A stretch of DNA of 64,000 nucleotides from Siphonodentalium dalli (taxonomy: Eukaryota; Mollusca; Scaphopoda; Gadilida; Siphonodentaliidae). The notes under the pieces are model-generated. The model had not been told where the DNA came from, did not search any database, and worked only from the letters and a program-made list of their open reading frames with translations. Location: contig CP136066.1 in NCBI GenBank assembly GCA_032622095.1, forward strand, positions 207,164,978 through 207,228,977. The letters are read 5' to 3'. Numbering within the stretch: position 1 is the first letter of the stretch; each line of letters opens with the position of its first letter. A program made the position numbers and the translations under genes. Below, piece after piece: positions 11,045 to 23,958 of this stretch.

Positions 11045-13999
11045 CTAACACTCCAGCGCAAAACAAGATATGGCATAATTATTTTTGAAACGTAGTATCC
11101 ACGCTGTTGCTCGTAACAGTTTAGTCAAACTCGAGCATCGTTCTACGTCCATAACAGCATCAATGCCAGTGTCGGGAATGTGCATATGACTGTCAGTGGC
11201 GGGGTCTTGGTTCTCTGTGGAGTCAACTGAAATGCTCGTCAACATACTTGCAGTACACGTAGGATGACTTTGACTCACCAATGAAATGTTTGGAGGGTTT
11301 AACCAGTTCGTGGCAACAAAGAGTTGTTTTGCTGTCAAACCACGGGTCAGTAAATCAGCAGGATTGTCATTAGTAGCACAGTACTTCCAACAACTGAGCT
11401 TAGTTAAACGTTTGATCTCCTTTACACGATTGGCGACAAACACCGGTAGCCTTTTATCCGAATTTAGCCAACTGAGCACAACACTACTGTCTGTCCATAA
11501 GTTCATTTTCAGAAGAGGTATTTCTGTGGAGAATGCATTGCATACATGCACTGCTAATCAAGCCGCAATTGTTGCAGCCATGAGTTCTAGTTGGGGTATG
11601 GTCATCTGTTTCGTTGGTGCTACTCTTGACTTTGCCATTACGAATGCGACTTCGTTTCCAACCACAATATAGCAAACAGCACCATAGGCACGGATACTTG
11701 CGTCTCCAAATACATGAATTTCGGCACTATCAATGGGACCATGTATATAGGATCGTGGAACAGTCAATTGCATTGCCTCGTGTAGATCATGGGCAATGGA
11801 CGTCCATCGTTCACAGTAAGTTTCTGGTAATGGTGTGTCCCAGTCAAAGGATTCTTTCCACAAATCCTGCATTAGTATTCGTGCGCGGATGGCTACTGGG
11901 CACAGGATTCCAAGTGGATCGAACACACGAGACACTTGCTGTAGAATGATTCGCTTTGTTATCACTGATTTGTCATTTGGTAGCACATATTTGATGTCAA
12001 ATCCCAAAGAATCTGCAACAGTGTTCCACTCAACGCACAGAACCTTCATACACTCGGTTTGCTCAATAACACCATCGTCACCTGCCACAGCTCGTAATTC
12101 CACACAGTTAGAAGACCAGCTGCGAAGATTGATGTCGGCATCTTTCATCATGCCACGCGCTTCCTCATAAAATTTTAGTGCTGACTGTTCGTCGCTCAAA
12201 CTCACCATGATGTTATCAACATAAATGTTCTGCTTCATTATCTCTGCTGTAATGGTAGACTTGACACTGTTCAAGTGGTGAAGAATTGTACAGTTCAAAA
12301 TGAACGGAGAACAAGTTGCCCCGAACAAAACCCGTTTAAAACGGTACACCTCAAACGGACTGTCGGGATCACTTGGATCACTGACCCAAACAAATCTGGT
12401 AACATCACATTCACTTTCGTTGAGGCCAACATGTAAGAACGCTTTTTCAATATCAGTAGTGATACCGTACTTGTTCAGTCTGAATCTCATCAAAATTTCA
12501 GTTATGTCATTTATCAGTGGGGGTCCTGCTTCCAAACAAGAATGGAGAGACGGTAGATCTCCTTGACTGCAACTGCAATCGAACACTATGCGGATAGGGG
12601 TTGTAGCAGAGTTTTTTAGAATAGCATGGTGTGGAATATAGTGAATCCTCTGAGACGAATTGTCTGTTATGTCGACCTTTTCAATGAAATCGTGTTCGAG
12701 TTGAGTTTCAATTATGTCAGCATATTTCTTGAACAATACAGGTTTTTTCGCCAAACGCCGAATGTTTGCACGAGTCCGATTACTCACAATTTCAATATTC
12801 GATGGCAGTTCTTCGTGATGGTCCAGCCATGGGAGTTTTGCTTCATATATACCATCCTTGAACTCGATAGACTGTTCACAATAAGAAGCGACAAAATTAT
12901 CAGTGTCCTCACTTTGCTTTGAATCGATCCCGATTGTTTCCAAGGACCAAAACCGTTTGAGCTCCACATCGTCAGGTTCTGTCAAAACATGAAGCATTGA
13001 CAAATCGGAATCATGATTGTTGGTTGATGTACCACACAATAAATATCCAAGCCTAGAACTCACTGCAACTGTCCCAGATTTTGATGTGACAATCTCGCCA
13101 TTCACAAATGCATAGTAACTATCGCATCCTATTAACAGCGACACTTCAAAATTCTCACATGGGTAATTTAGCGGATGGGCAAGATTCAATGACTTTAATT
13201 CAGGTGCAGTTACTCGCGATGATTGGATTTTTAGTGGTTTTGTGATTGTGGGAACAACAAGAGCTTCGACAGGAACCACTGATCCATCTTGACATATCAC
13301 ATTAATTCGAACCAGATCCAATTCTCGCACCTTCGAGTCATGAGCCCCAAATGTAGATACATCCAATCTCTCGCACTTAACTGTTTGGAGGTTGAGCTCG
13401 GACACCAGAGCTTGAGATACAAATGATCGGTGTGATCCGTCGTCGAACAAAACATGGATATTCACTTTAATGTCCTGTTTGTCACTGATCGCATCAGCAA
13501 CTGCTGTTTTTAATAACACATATGGGCTGATCCGTGGTATTGTCTCGTTACTTGAAACTGTTGTTACAACAACATCATTCTGTGTAGCAATGTTACTCTT
13601 GTTACTATCCGATTTCGCTGCTTTATTCTGAAGTTCATAATTGTGCTGCGGAAGGACTGACTGACTGTCAAAACCATCAGGTGTCTGTGCATGTGCTTCA
13701 CATAAACGTGTGTGGTGCTTACGCCTGCAAAATAGGCAGCGTCTTGCCCATCTGCACTGTGTAACTCTGTGGTTGCTGCCAAGGCAGTTGAAACATAGAT
13801 TTGATTTATATACATAGTCAAGTCTAGATACCCTGGTTTTATATTTCGGGCAGTCTGATGGGAAATGTTGTCCAGCGCAATAAATACAGCCACGCATTGT
13901 TGCCGTTGCTGCTGATGATGGATGAACTGCACTCGTGGATTTAACAGAGGTGTGAAGTGATGTGATCGTACCATCAAATGAGTCCTCACATATGTTCAT
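11045..13999 (-). mobile_element. BEL/Pao LTR-retrotransposon fossil, incomplete
   Basis: Treated as a fossil. Recognisable parts in order on the minus strand: gag zinc knuckles of CCHC type, an aspartic protease region, a reverse transcriptase of BEL/Pao type (the block around YVDN) and an RNase H region. No integrase and no LTR pair were recognised next to it. It looks broken, with at least one interruption, but large parts remain readable, so it is perhaps of moderate age. It is bounded on the right by a palindromic MITE (about 14034). Confidence 0.88.
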
Positions 14000-14033
14000 T
14001 TTGGACTTATTTGATTCTGAAATAAGCCCACAG

Positions 14034-14372
14034 TGAGGCTGAAGGGGTCACTCTCACCAAAAAAAGTGCTGAAGGGTACACAGGATTTTCAAAATGTGCT
14101 GAAGGGTACACAGGGTTTGAAATGTCATTCTAAAGGACATTCAGTCTTCGTATCTGCCATGATTTCTGTTAAAGAATAATTGTTTACGTTCTAATGAATA
14201 TCAAAGTGTACTGAAAACAAACTGCTAATGGGCGCCAGACTGTCATAAACACTATTTAAGTAATGGTGTTCGTGCCGATCACAAACCCTGTGTACCCTTC
14301 AGCACATTTTCAAACCCTGTGTACCCTTCAGCACTTTTTTTGGTGAAAGTGACCCCTTCAGCCATAGTGAGC
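14034..14372. mobile_element. MITE-M with long inverted ends
   Basis: 'tgaggctgaaggggtcact' and inverse 'agtgaccccttcagccata'. Arms also contain 'gtgctgaagggtacacagg' twice. It borders the BEL/Pao fossil. Confidence 0.75.
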
Positions 14373-14394
14373 CTACTTTAATTCTGTTTTTTAT

Positions 14395-14572
14395 TTATTT
14401 AACTAAATTTGTTTAAAACAAAATTTTGAAAAACTAACACCATTATAACCTCCGCCTGGGTACCCCCCAGTCACCGCACTAAATTTGGTTGAAGCGGTCC
14501 AGGGGTCTGGGAGAAAAATCCAAACAGACAGACAGATCCTAATCTTTTATATATATATAGATACTCATTGAT
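14395..14572 (-). mobile_element. Helitron 5' end (minus strand)
   Basis: On the minus strand it starts 'tctatatatatataaaagat' then 'taggatctgtctgtctg', a typical Helitron start, inserted between A and T of a MITE-I copy ('gagta|tttag' in the intact family). It shares about 150 bases with 60114. It is not the partner of the 3' end at 3424, because the host flanks differ. Confidence 0.6.
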
Positions 14573-14936
14573 GAGTAGTTATCCATTAGGAAATGTTCAG
14601 AATTCAGAGGGATAGGGGGTGACATCCTCAATTTATATTAACTGTTATATTCTGTTTGTATATATAGATGATATATGAAAAATTATGCATGACGCAAGTC
14701 TTAAATATAATGGTTGCTAGACTCGAATTGATTTATTATATTTCTGTAACATGCGGAGATGAGGGCTGAGGATTTTCATTTCAGAGGGGTCTAACTTTGA
14801 ATTACTAACTGCACTTCACATAATCACACCTACTTGAAGCGGATCATATTCTCAATTCTGCAACTGTGGACAATATCATTTGTAAATTGTACCACTTTGT
14901 TTGTAAAATTAAACTACCGGTATATATTATCCCTTT

Positions 14937-15355
14937 CATGACAGGAGCTTCCTGAATTTTTGCAAAAACCCTGTGCCAATGTATTCTCTTATATATTGAG
15001 TCGACCATAGGTCACCTCGCATATATAAGAAAAACCATTGGCCTATAAAAAATTTATATTATTTTTTATAATTGTTAAAGAATGTGAGAAAAAAAAGATA
15101 ATTTTTGTTTAAAAGAATGTAAGAAATAATGATAATAAAATGATAAAATTGTTGAACAATGTAAGAAAAAATTATAAAAAATGAATATTTTTTTTATAAA
15201 AATTGTTAAAGAATATAAGAAAATTTTATAAAAAAATTGTCAGGCCAATCCATTCTCTTATATATGCGAGGCAACCTCGCATATATAAGAGAATGCATTG
15301 GCACAGGGTCTTTAATGATGTGCCAGTGCAGCTCCCGTCATCAAAGCGTTATAAT
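14937..15355. mobile_element. MITE-J1
   Basis: Ends related to 'tttcatgacaggagcttcct'; inside, the 'gccaatgtattctcttata' palindromes shared with J2. The central part is very AT-rich. Confidence 0.65.
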
Positions 15356-15394
15356 AGAACAATATCAATCTCATAACTGAATTTAGTTTGTCTG

Positions 15395-15500
15395 ACATTT
15401 GCAGAATGAGGTCTCCAGAGGGTGAATTTAGTGACGCTATCCCACACGGTGTGCTATGGCATCACCAAATTCACCTACTGGGGACCACATTCTGCATTCC
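15395..15500. mobile_element. MITE-C arms only
   Basis: Inverted arms 'gcagaatgaggtctccagag' and 'ctactggggaccacattctgc'. Confidence 0.75.
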
Positions 15501-15639
15501 AGTTATGGAAGGGTTAATTTTCTAACTTATGTCGCATGAAATCTTAGATAAGATGGTCTATATATTCCTATTACAAGTTATATATAGTTCCTGTCGTTAG
15601 TCATCTGGATTATGCATTTTATCGTCTGCAAATTAGGGA

Positions 15640-17625
15640 ATATTGAAAGCGAACAGTGTGTTTTCTATTCCGCCAGGATAAAGGAAGTGATGAGCGACCC
15701 AACTTCGCAGACGCAGTAGGAATCTTGGGATTTAATTTTAAATGTGACATTCACCTCCGGGGTCTGATCTTTATGAAATTTGTCATGAATGTTGACATTG
15801 ACATGTAGATGGGAACGAGTCATTTTGAGGTCATTCGGCCAAAAAACATGGCCACTGGTGGCCATCTTGGATTTCAAAATTAAATCCATTGGCGCGGTCT
15901 ACAGGTCGTACTGTTCGTCTGATCAACATGAGATTTGTTATGGATGTTAATATTGACATGTAGATGGGAACGAGTGATTTTGGGGTTGTTCTGTCAAAAA
16001 ACATGGCCGCCAGCAGCCATTTTGGATTTTACTCTTCGCATGACTAAATCCTTTGGCGCGGGCTACAGGTCGTAGCTTTAGTCAGATCTTCATGAACTTT
16101 GTCATGGATGTTAACAATGACATGTAGAATGGGAACGAGTCATTTTGGGGTCGCTCGGTCAAAAAACATGGCCGCCAGCAGCCATCTTGGATTTTACTCT
16201 TTGCATGACTAAATCCTTTGGCGCGGGCTGCAGGTCGTAGCTTTCAACCTTTGGTCGGATCTTCATGAAATTTGTCATGGATGTTAACAATGACATGTAG
16301 ATGGGAACGAGTCATTTTGGGGTCATTCGGCCAAAAAACATGGCTGCTGGTGGCCATCTTGGATTTCAAAATTAAATCCATTGGCGCGGTCTACAGGTCG
16401 TACTGTTTGTCTGATCATCATGAGATTTGTCATGGATATTAATATTGACATGTAGATGGGAACGAGTGATTTTGGGGTCATTCGGCCAAAAAAATGGCCG
16501 TCAGCAGCCATCTTGGATTTTACTCTTTGCATGACTAAATCCTTTGGCGCGGACTACAGGTCGTAGCTTTGGTCGGATCATCATAAAATTTGTTATGGAT
16601 GTTAACAATGACATGTAAATGGGAACGAGTCATTTTGGGGTTGTTCGGCCAAAAAGCATGGCCGCCAGCAGCCATCTTGGATTTTACTCTTTGCATGACT
16701 AAATCCTTTGGCGTGGACTACAGGTCGTAGCTTTTGTCGGATCTTCATAAAATTTGTCATGGATGTTAACAATGACATGTAGACGGGAACGAGTCATTTT
16801 GGGGTCATTTGGCCAAAAACATGGCTGCTGGTGGCCATCTTGGATTTCAAAATTCAATCCATTGGCGCGGGCTACAGGTCGTACTGTTCGTCTGATCATC
16901 ATGAACTTTGTCATGGTTGTTAATATTGACATGTAGATGGGAACGAGTGATTTTGGGGTTGTTTGGCAAAAAAACATGGCCGCCAGCAGCCATCTTGGAT
17001 TTTACTCTTTGCATGACTAAATCCTTTGGCGCGGGCTACAGGTCGTAGTTTTGGTCGGATCTTCATGAAATTTTTCATGGATGTTAACAATGACATGTAG
17101 ATGGGAACGAGTCATTTTGGCGTTGTGCCGCCAAAAAACATGGCCGCCAGCAGCCATCTTGGATTTTACTCTTTGCATGACTAAATCCTTTGGCACAGGC
17201 TACATATCGTACCTTTGGTCAGATCATTATGAGATTTGTCATGGCGGTTGACCTTGACATGTAAATGGGAACGAGTTATTTTGGGGCCATTCGGCCAAAA
17301 AACATGGCCGTTGGTGGCCATCTTGGATTTCAAAATTAAATCCATTGGTGCAGGCTACAGGTCGTACTATTCGTCTAATCATCATGAAATTTGTCATGAA
17401 TGTTAATATTGACATGTAGATGGGAACGAGTCATTTTGGGGTCATTCGGCCAAAAAACATGGCCGTCAGCAGCCATCTTGGATTTTACTCTTTGCATGAC
17501 TAAATCCTTTGGCACAGCTAGGTTAGACATTTCAATTAGCACCTTTCATATTCCTCCATTTACTGTCAACCATTAAATTATTCCCCTACCTAAGTTGAGC
17601 TACAGTGTCATTGACACTTTCATTA
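15640..17625 (-). repeat. Tandem array of family E, about 11 units of 163 bp
   Basis: Two unit types alternate: one with 'gactaaatcctttggcgcgg', the other with 'aattaaatccattggcgcgg'. Every unit has 'gggaacgagtcattttgggg' and a 'ggccgccagcagccatcttg' block. The right edge, 'ttgagctacagtgtcattga', matches the left edge of the copy at 18419 in reverse. Confidence 0.88.
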
Positions 17626-17639
17626 CGATATTAAAACAC

Positions 17640-18180
17640 CGGTCCGTCCATTTCAAAAGTTTCCAGATGAGAACTTTATTTGGGTATTGGATCGAAACCA
17701 AATTTGGTGTGTGAGTTTGTCAGCTCAAAACACAGGTCAAGTTCAAATATGGGTCGGTTACATGATAATGTATGTTCCCTTTTTTACTTATTATTTTGTC
17801 GTTTTGAGGTTTCCGGATGATAACTTTAGTTTTTGTTATCGGATCTGAACCAAATTTGGTATGTGAGGTTGTCCACTCCAAATACAGGGTCAAGTTTGAA
17901 TATGGGTTCGGTCTGCCCATGTTTGCCGGAGTTATGGTCCTTGACAACTTAGAATTTGCCGATTATTTTGGTTTCAAGATGAAACTTCAGTTTTTGTAAT
18001 CTGATATTGTTATTAAATTTGGTATGTGGATTAACCACATGAAGATACAGGTCAAGTTCAAATTTGGGTTTGGTCCGCCATTTCTGCCAGAGTTATGGTC
18101 CTTGTCGACTTTAAATTTGCTGATTATTTTGGTTTCCTGATGATAACTTTACTTTTAGTTATCTAATTATTTTTTATCTG
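17640..18180 (+). repeat. Repeat F variant, three units
   Basis: 'aaatttggtatgtgaggttg', 'caggtcaagttcaaat' and 'gccggagttatggtcctt' recur about every 165 bases. Confidence 0.7.
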
Positions 18181-18418
18181 ATTGTTTTTAAATTCAACTG
18201 AATCTGAAAAATTGAAAACCAATTACTAATCAATAGCTATTAATAAATAGTCATAGTAATAACGTTGTCATGATACTGCATGACATGATACTTCAACATG
18301 TAACAAAACTACACAAGTTTGTTAATATTTCTCCATGTAAAATCAACAAGCTTTATACATCTTTCCAATTGTTTTAATGTCATCACTCATGAGAAAATTT
18401 CAATACCTAAATTATTAT

Positions 18419-19233
18419 GAAAGTGTCAATGACACTGTAGCTCAACTTGGAAAGGGAATAATTTCATGTGTTACAGTCAATAGAGTGATTAGGAATGTGG
18501 AAAGGCCTAGATATGCAATGAGTAAAATCCAGGATGGCCACTGGCAGCCATGTTTTTTTTTGCCGAACGACCCCAAAATTACTCGTTCCCATCTACATTT
18601 CAATATTAACATCCATTACAAATTTCATGATGATCAGACGAACAGTACGACCTGTAGCCCATGCTAATGGATTGAATTTTGAAATCCAAGATGGCCACTG
18701 GTGGCCATGTTTTTTTGTTGAATGACCCCAAAATGACTCGTTCCCATCTACATGTCAATGTCAACAGCCATGACAAATTTCATAATGATCCGACCAAAGC
18801 TATGACATGTTGCCCGTGCCAAATGATTTAGTCATGCAAAGAGTAAAATCCAAGATGGCTGCTGGCGGCCACGTTTTTTGGCCGAACGACCCCAAAATGA
18901 CTCGTTCCCATCTACATGTCAATATTAACATCCATGACAAATGTCATGATGATCAGACGAACACTACGACCTGTAGCCTGTGCTAATGGATTGAATTTTG
19001 AAATCCAAGATGGCCGCTGGCAGCCATGTTTTTTGGCCGAATGACCCCAAAATGACTCGTTCCCATCTACATGTCAATGTCAACAGCCATGACAAATTTC
19101 ATAATGATCCGACCAAAGGTACGACCTGTAGCCTGTGCTAAAGGAAATTGTTGACGAATACACACACACACACTCACGGACGACGGATACCAAGCCATGG
19201 CAATAGCTCAAACTTTACAAAGTAAAGTTGAGC
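18419..19233 (+). repeat. Family E element, about four units, inserted in repeat Q
   Basis: Starts 'gaaagtgtcaatgacactgt' and ends 'aaagtaaagttgagctaaa'. It is opposite in orientation to the 15640 array and divides one copy of the AT-rich repeat Q. Confidence 0.8.
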
Positions 19234-19832
19234 TAAAAAGGGAAGATATCTTGTTTGTATAAGACTAAATGTATATAAAAAAATGTAAATTATGAATTGT
19301 ATTTCAATCCTTTATGTTATGCACTCTGTAATTTTTCTATATTATATTTTCCAACAGGTCACAACATGGGATATTAGTGTTTGTTCAATCATTCAAACCC
19401 CTAGTGGGATAAATAATTTTATACCACGTTCGCCTATCTTACTATAAATAAAGCCATCTGTTTAAATTTTACATTTAATCAACACCTGTTGATTAAACTT
19501 GCCTACTGTTGCTTAAACTTCGCAGAGTGGATTAAACTTTCTCCATACAATTTGAACGGAAAAGAGTGGATTAAACTTTCTCCATACAATTTGAATGGAA
19601 AAGTGTTTATCCATCGCATTGTAAAGATCGTGGCATAAACAAAATATATGCATAGTGTTTCTGAATAACAAATTTAATCCACTCGTAGGATTGGCGATTT
19701 ACACCACTCGCTAAAGCTCGTGGTGTAAATCGCCAATCCCACTCGTGAATTAAATTTGTTATTCAGAAACACTATGCGTATATTCTTTTTATAAATTTTT
19801 TTTCAAAAACAGGCTGATTTAGCTTATATTTG

Positions 19833-20085
19833 GTACGAGCAGCGTTACCCGGCCTTGCCCAGGTTAAAGTGATGTGAAATCCTCTGCTGTGAACATTTGG
19901 TGGGAATTGAGAATACTCTTGCTCTAAGTGTTACACGTATTCTCATAAATTGTTTATCCAAATGGAATCACAAAACATCATTATTATACATCGATTATAA
20001 GTAAAGGCTCACCTTGTTGTAGCGATTGTCATTTTGTTTATCGTGATCAATATCCCACCAATAAAGAAGTTTTTAATTATTATCC
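19833..20085 (-). mobile_element. Helitron 3' end, copy 2
   Basis: Same hairpin; the terminus reads 'acgagcagcg' on the plus strand where copy 1 has 'actagcaggg', so CTAG is mutated. The left flank 'gatttagcttatatttggt' is the same as in copies 1 and 3. Confidence 0.6.
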
Positions 20086-20639
20086 CCCGACAAATTCAGT
20101 AAAAATTCATATATGCAAACATTATTGAGAATGCACTTCCCCAACTGCACAATTCGGCAGGGAATACATCGTCTGCGACTGCTTGTTTATTTACAAATGT
20201 GCATAATTCAGCCGTTTTTCATTTTTTAAATCGACATGTTTGGAATTGATTTTTTTTATGTTGGGATCGAAAGATGAACATCATAAACACATTAGTTCGC
20301 AAAAATAAAAGACTATAATTGCGTTTTACATAGATTTGTATAAATCAATCTAGTGGGTTAGGCTTACATTTTGAGGACACCTGTTTATCATATCTCCATG
20401 ATGATAAAGATTTTTTAAATAAATGGCCAAGTGCCCCTCTGTTCATGGTACTATACTACCTAATTATTCTCAGTTTAAAAGAAATGTTGCTATAATATAT
20501 CAGCTATATGTGTCCGACACAGAGCAAGATTTTAAGTTGTTAATGTTAGGCTATGAGTATGTTATAAAAAAATGAAATAAATCCTCTGTATCAGGCAGTT
20601 GTCGCTACATATTGGATCCATCCAGCTCCATTTTTCACA

Positions 20640-20856
20640 TACAGTAATGCCCTAAGTAATCGAGTTCTTAACCACAGCAGAATTATGGGTAACTTTTCAG
20701 GATTTAGTCGGAAATATGGCTCGTTGCCATTCATCGGAAAGCTCTCCCCAAGAGCTTTCCGATGAATGGCAACAAGCCATATTTCCAACTAAATCCTGAA
20801 AAGTTACCCATAATTCTGCTGTGGTTAGGAACTCGATTACTTAGGGCATTACTGTA
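20640..20856. mobile_element. MITE-A, full copy
   Basis: Same insertion site as the copy at 5794 (both preceded by 'ggatccatccagc' and followed by 'catggaattcatga'), so it was present before the segment duplicated. Confidence 0.87.
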
Positions 20857-21489
20857 CATGGAATTCATGAATACTCATAACTCCATATATGGAATGCTAC
20901 TCCAGAACTTTGACCTATAGCACTTAAATTGCGGAATGGGGGCTGGATGGATCCAATATTGTAGCGACTTTGTTATCTCGCTTATTGAATTACAGACAAT
21001 AACATCAACAGATGGCTACAATGGGTCCGTTAAGTTATATGTGTTAATGCACACAATGGAGAGATTCTATTTTCAATGCAGCATAACGCATACAATATAT
21101 GGCATGCGTCATGATTTTTCTTGTTTTCAATCAATAAAAGATGGTGGCCTTCTTAGAAACGAAGGAAAATAGACTTGTATTCTGTCAATATTCAGTTTTA
21201 GTTATTTGGATTTTACTTTATCGCATATCTGGATTGGTTTACAATAATCCAATTTCGAACTTATACCTCCAATTATTAATCGGAAGCTCCATGTTATAAA
21301 ACAACATACATACCGATCGTTCATGTGAATGGCTTAATGCAGACAAAAGATCATATCAACGCAACATACAAACCAACGCAACATACCGGTACGTAACCGA
21401 CTTTTCTTAACACTCCTTAATAATATTAAGTTAATATCGGCCATGTTCCTATTGAAATTTTAATTGATACCTATCTTTACCTGTTTCAG

Positions 21490-22401
21490 GAACATTCCCA
21501 ATACACGCAAAGCATATTATCACATGAAGGCAAAACTGGGAAATTTGGTCCGCCTATTGTGGAAGAACCTGCATCAGCAGCAGCTACTATGACAGTAACT
21601 GGAATGCCAGCAGTCGACATCATACTTCAGTATGGTAATCAACTCAACTTTGTTACCTCTGACAAGTCAAAAGATCATGGTCCAGACTTTTATCTCGAAG
21701 AAGAATCTGCTGACATATTAGCAGATGATTATGACGTAAAAGACGATGCCATATTAACCAGACAAGAAGAGAAAAATGTTCCAGAAAAGAAACAGTATAT
21801 CTGTGAAATATGTGGAAAGGATTTTGCGATAAAAGGAAATTTGAATCGTCATATTAGATTATGTCACACCGATTCCAAGTTTAACTGCAGGGAGTGCAGT
21901 GTCACCTTCGTGTCTGAAGAGAAGAGACAAGAACATCTTGCTGAAAAACACAAAACGGGAAGTTTCATATGTGAAGTGTGCGGTAAATCTTTTGATAGAA
22001 AGAAGATACTGAATTCGCACCAGAGAGTCAAGAACCATGGGACGACTATCACTGGTGGCTGGGTTTGTCAACATCCTGGATGCGGTCGACGATTCGGTGG
22101 TAAAAAGTGGTACGAAGGTCATATGAATTCTCACAATGGTGTCCGACCATTTGAGTGCAAGATCTGCGGACACACCTTTCACACTGTGTACTATCGTAAT
22201 GATCACGAGAAGCATTGCTCTGTGACGGGTATTTACAAATGTACTGAATGTGACAAGACATTCAAGAATCATGGAGGGTTATCTGGTCATATTAATTCTA
22301 TTCATAAAGGTATTGTACACACATGTGGGTGTGGCACAGTGTTTAAATACCGTAATGGCCTTCGACGCCACCTTAAGGAAAACCCACAGTGTAAAAAATA
22401 A
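21490..22401 (+). CDS. Terminal exon of a seven-finger C2H2 zinc-finger protein, copy 2
   Basis: Same structure as the exon at 6650: acceptor 'tctttacctgtttcag', 303 codons, TAA, seven fingers with every ligand kept, fingers 5 and 7 of C2HC form. By hand count about 43 residues differ. Differences gather in the acidic linker and in fingers 1, 5 and 6 (finger 6 reads KNHGGLSGH against KNRCGLYAH); finger 2 is identical. I counted roughly 48 nonsynonymous and 30 synonymous changes, which suggests mild constraint rather than a dead copy. The flanks match copy 1 from the Helitron 3' end on the left to about 24624 on the right. Confidence 0.8.
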   Translation, partial: EHSQYTQSILSHEGKTGKFGPPIVEEPASAAATMTVTGMPAVDIILQYGNQLNFVTSDKSKDHGPDFYLEEESADILADDYDVKDDAILTRQEEKNVPEKKQYICEICGKDFAIKGNLNRHIRLCHTDSKFNCRECSVTFVSEEKRQEHLAEKHKTGSFICEVCGKSFDRKKILNSHQRVKNHGTTITGGWVCQHPGCGRRFGGKKWYEGHMNSHNGVRPFECKICGHTFHTVYYRNDHEKHCSVTGIYKCTECDKTFKNHGGLSGHINSIHKGIVHTCGCGTVFKYRNGLRRHLKENPQCKK

Positions 22402-22429
22402 TGAAGTTTTGATGCCATGCTAACAAGCC

Positions 22430-22860
22430 TTGACATAGTGTATCTGTCATTTGCAGAATGAGGTCCCCAGAGGGTTAATTTAGTGATGCTATCCCACACT
22501 GCAGGCTAGCATTACCAAATTCACCCTCTGGGAACCCCATTCTGCTGAGGCCTCAACTGCTATGGGAGACCTACGATGATATTGAAGTTCCCCAGTTGAT
22601 GTTGCCTTGGTCATATTCACCCATTGTTCAATTCGGTTATGCATTTTATCTTCTGCAAATTAGGGGATATAGAAACTGAACAGAAGGGAAAAAGTAACTA
22701 AACAATGATAATTTGAGACTATAGATACTTCCCAGAAGATGAGGCCTAAGCAGAATAAGGTTGTCCCCAAAGGATGAATTTAGAGATGATAGCCCACAGT
22801 GCAGGGTAGTGTCACTAAATTCATCCTCTGGGGACTTATTTCGAAAATGACAGACAAATT
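22430..22860. mobile_element. MITE-C with internal region
   Basis: Counterpart of 7588-7985, 3' of zinc-finger copy 2. Confidence 0.75.
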
Positions 22861-22870
22861 ATTTTGAGGT

Positions 22871-23085
22871 TTAACCCTTTCAGTGCCAAGTCCGATTTTT
22901 GTATCAACCCATATTTCCTTGATCATTTTTAAAATTTATTGATTATAATAATGTGATACATTGATGGAAAGAGCTCTGAGAGCTCTTTCCATCAATGTAT
23001 CACATTATTATAATCAATAAATTTGAAAAAGGATCAAGGAAATATGGTTTGATACAAAAATCGAACTTGGCACTGAAAGGGCTAA
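22871..23085. mobile_element. MITE-L (palindromic)
   Basis: Counterpart of the element at 8014, with the same flanks. Confidence 0.8.
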
Positions 23086-23958
23086 TACTTCACCCAATTA
23101 ATGAGGATATCAACCCACACACCCCTCTATTACAGTGGTGTGCATTTATAAGTTTCAAGATGAAGAGCCCTGCTCTTCTGAGAACCTCCAGCTATGTCCA
23201 TGTTTATAACTATTTGTCTTAAGTGATTTTGTCAATGTAATGACTGTTCTGGTCATCAGAGTCACAGTCTTCTCAGTCTTTACAGTCTGGTGAGTGACAC
23301 CACAGTCATTGACTGTCTTGTTTGTAGAAAATCCAGATTGACTGTCTTGTTTGTAGAAAATCAAGAAATGTACTAAAAAAATAGGAATTTTCTAAATTTG
23401 TTATTTTTTGGTGAAATTGCGTTTTTTGGATGAAAAAGGGTTTGTAACATGTATGTAGTCAGGTAACATGTATGTAATAACCAGACACACCAGTCTAAGT
23501 AGTCAGGTAACATGTATGTAATAACCACACACCCCAAAATGGCTTGTTATTATTACATGGATGTTACCTCTTTTATGGCTTGCTATCATTACATGGGGGT
23601 CAGTATATAGTGGGGACCTCAATGTGGATTGATTATGGTTTTACTTAACACACAAAGAACTATATACATAAGGCAGATGGTATCACATTTGACATAATAT
23701 TTCCAGTGATTTCCATAGTGCCATTATCACTAATATGACACCCTAATGTTCCAAATTGAAACGGCTAAAAGTAATGGTGACAAGAGCGTGTGCCAACCAC
23801 ACGTCTTGTAAAAGTGACATTCAGCGACCAGTTGTGTCATTTAACAGAAACAGGAAGAATAGGTTTTATTGAATATATCGATTGCGGTTTAGTTTTGAAA
23901 TAAAACCGAGAAACTGTAAGCTGCCTCCGCCTCAGCACATATGTCAACTTTTTCAAGC

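Noticed and set aside
11286-12922. Several plus-strand frames of 88-128 residues
   Set aside because: They lie opposite the BEL/Pao fossil and show no family motif.
3424-14572. One giant 11-kb Helitron carrying the zinc-finger gene
   Set aside because: The host flank at the 3' end (repeat H) and at the 5' end (MITE-I) do not belong to one target site. The 3' end and its flank are also shared by the other segment copies, so block duplication explains the data better.
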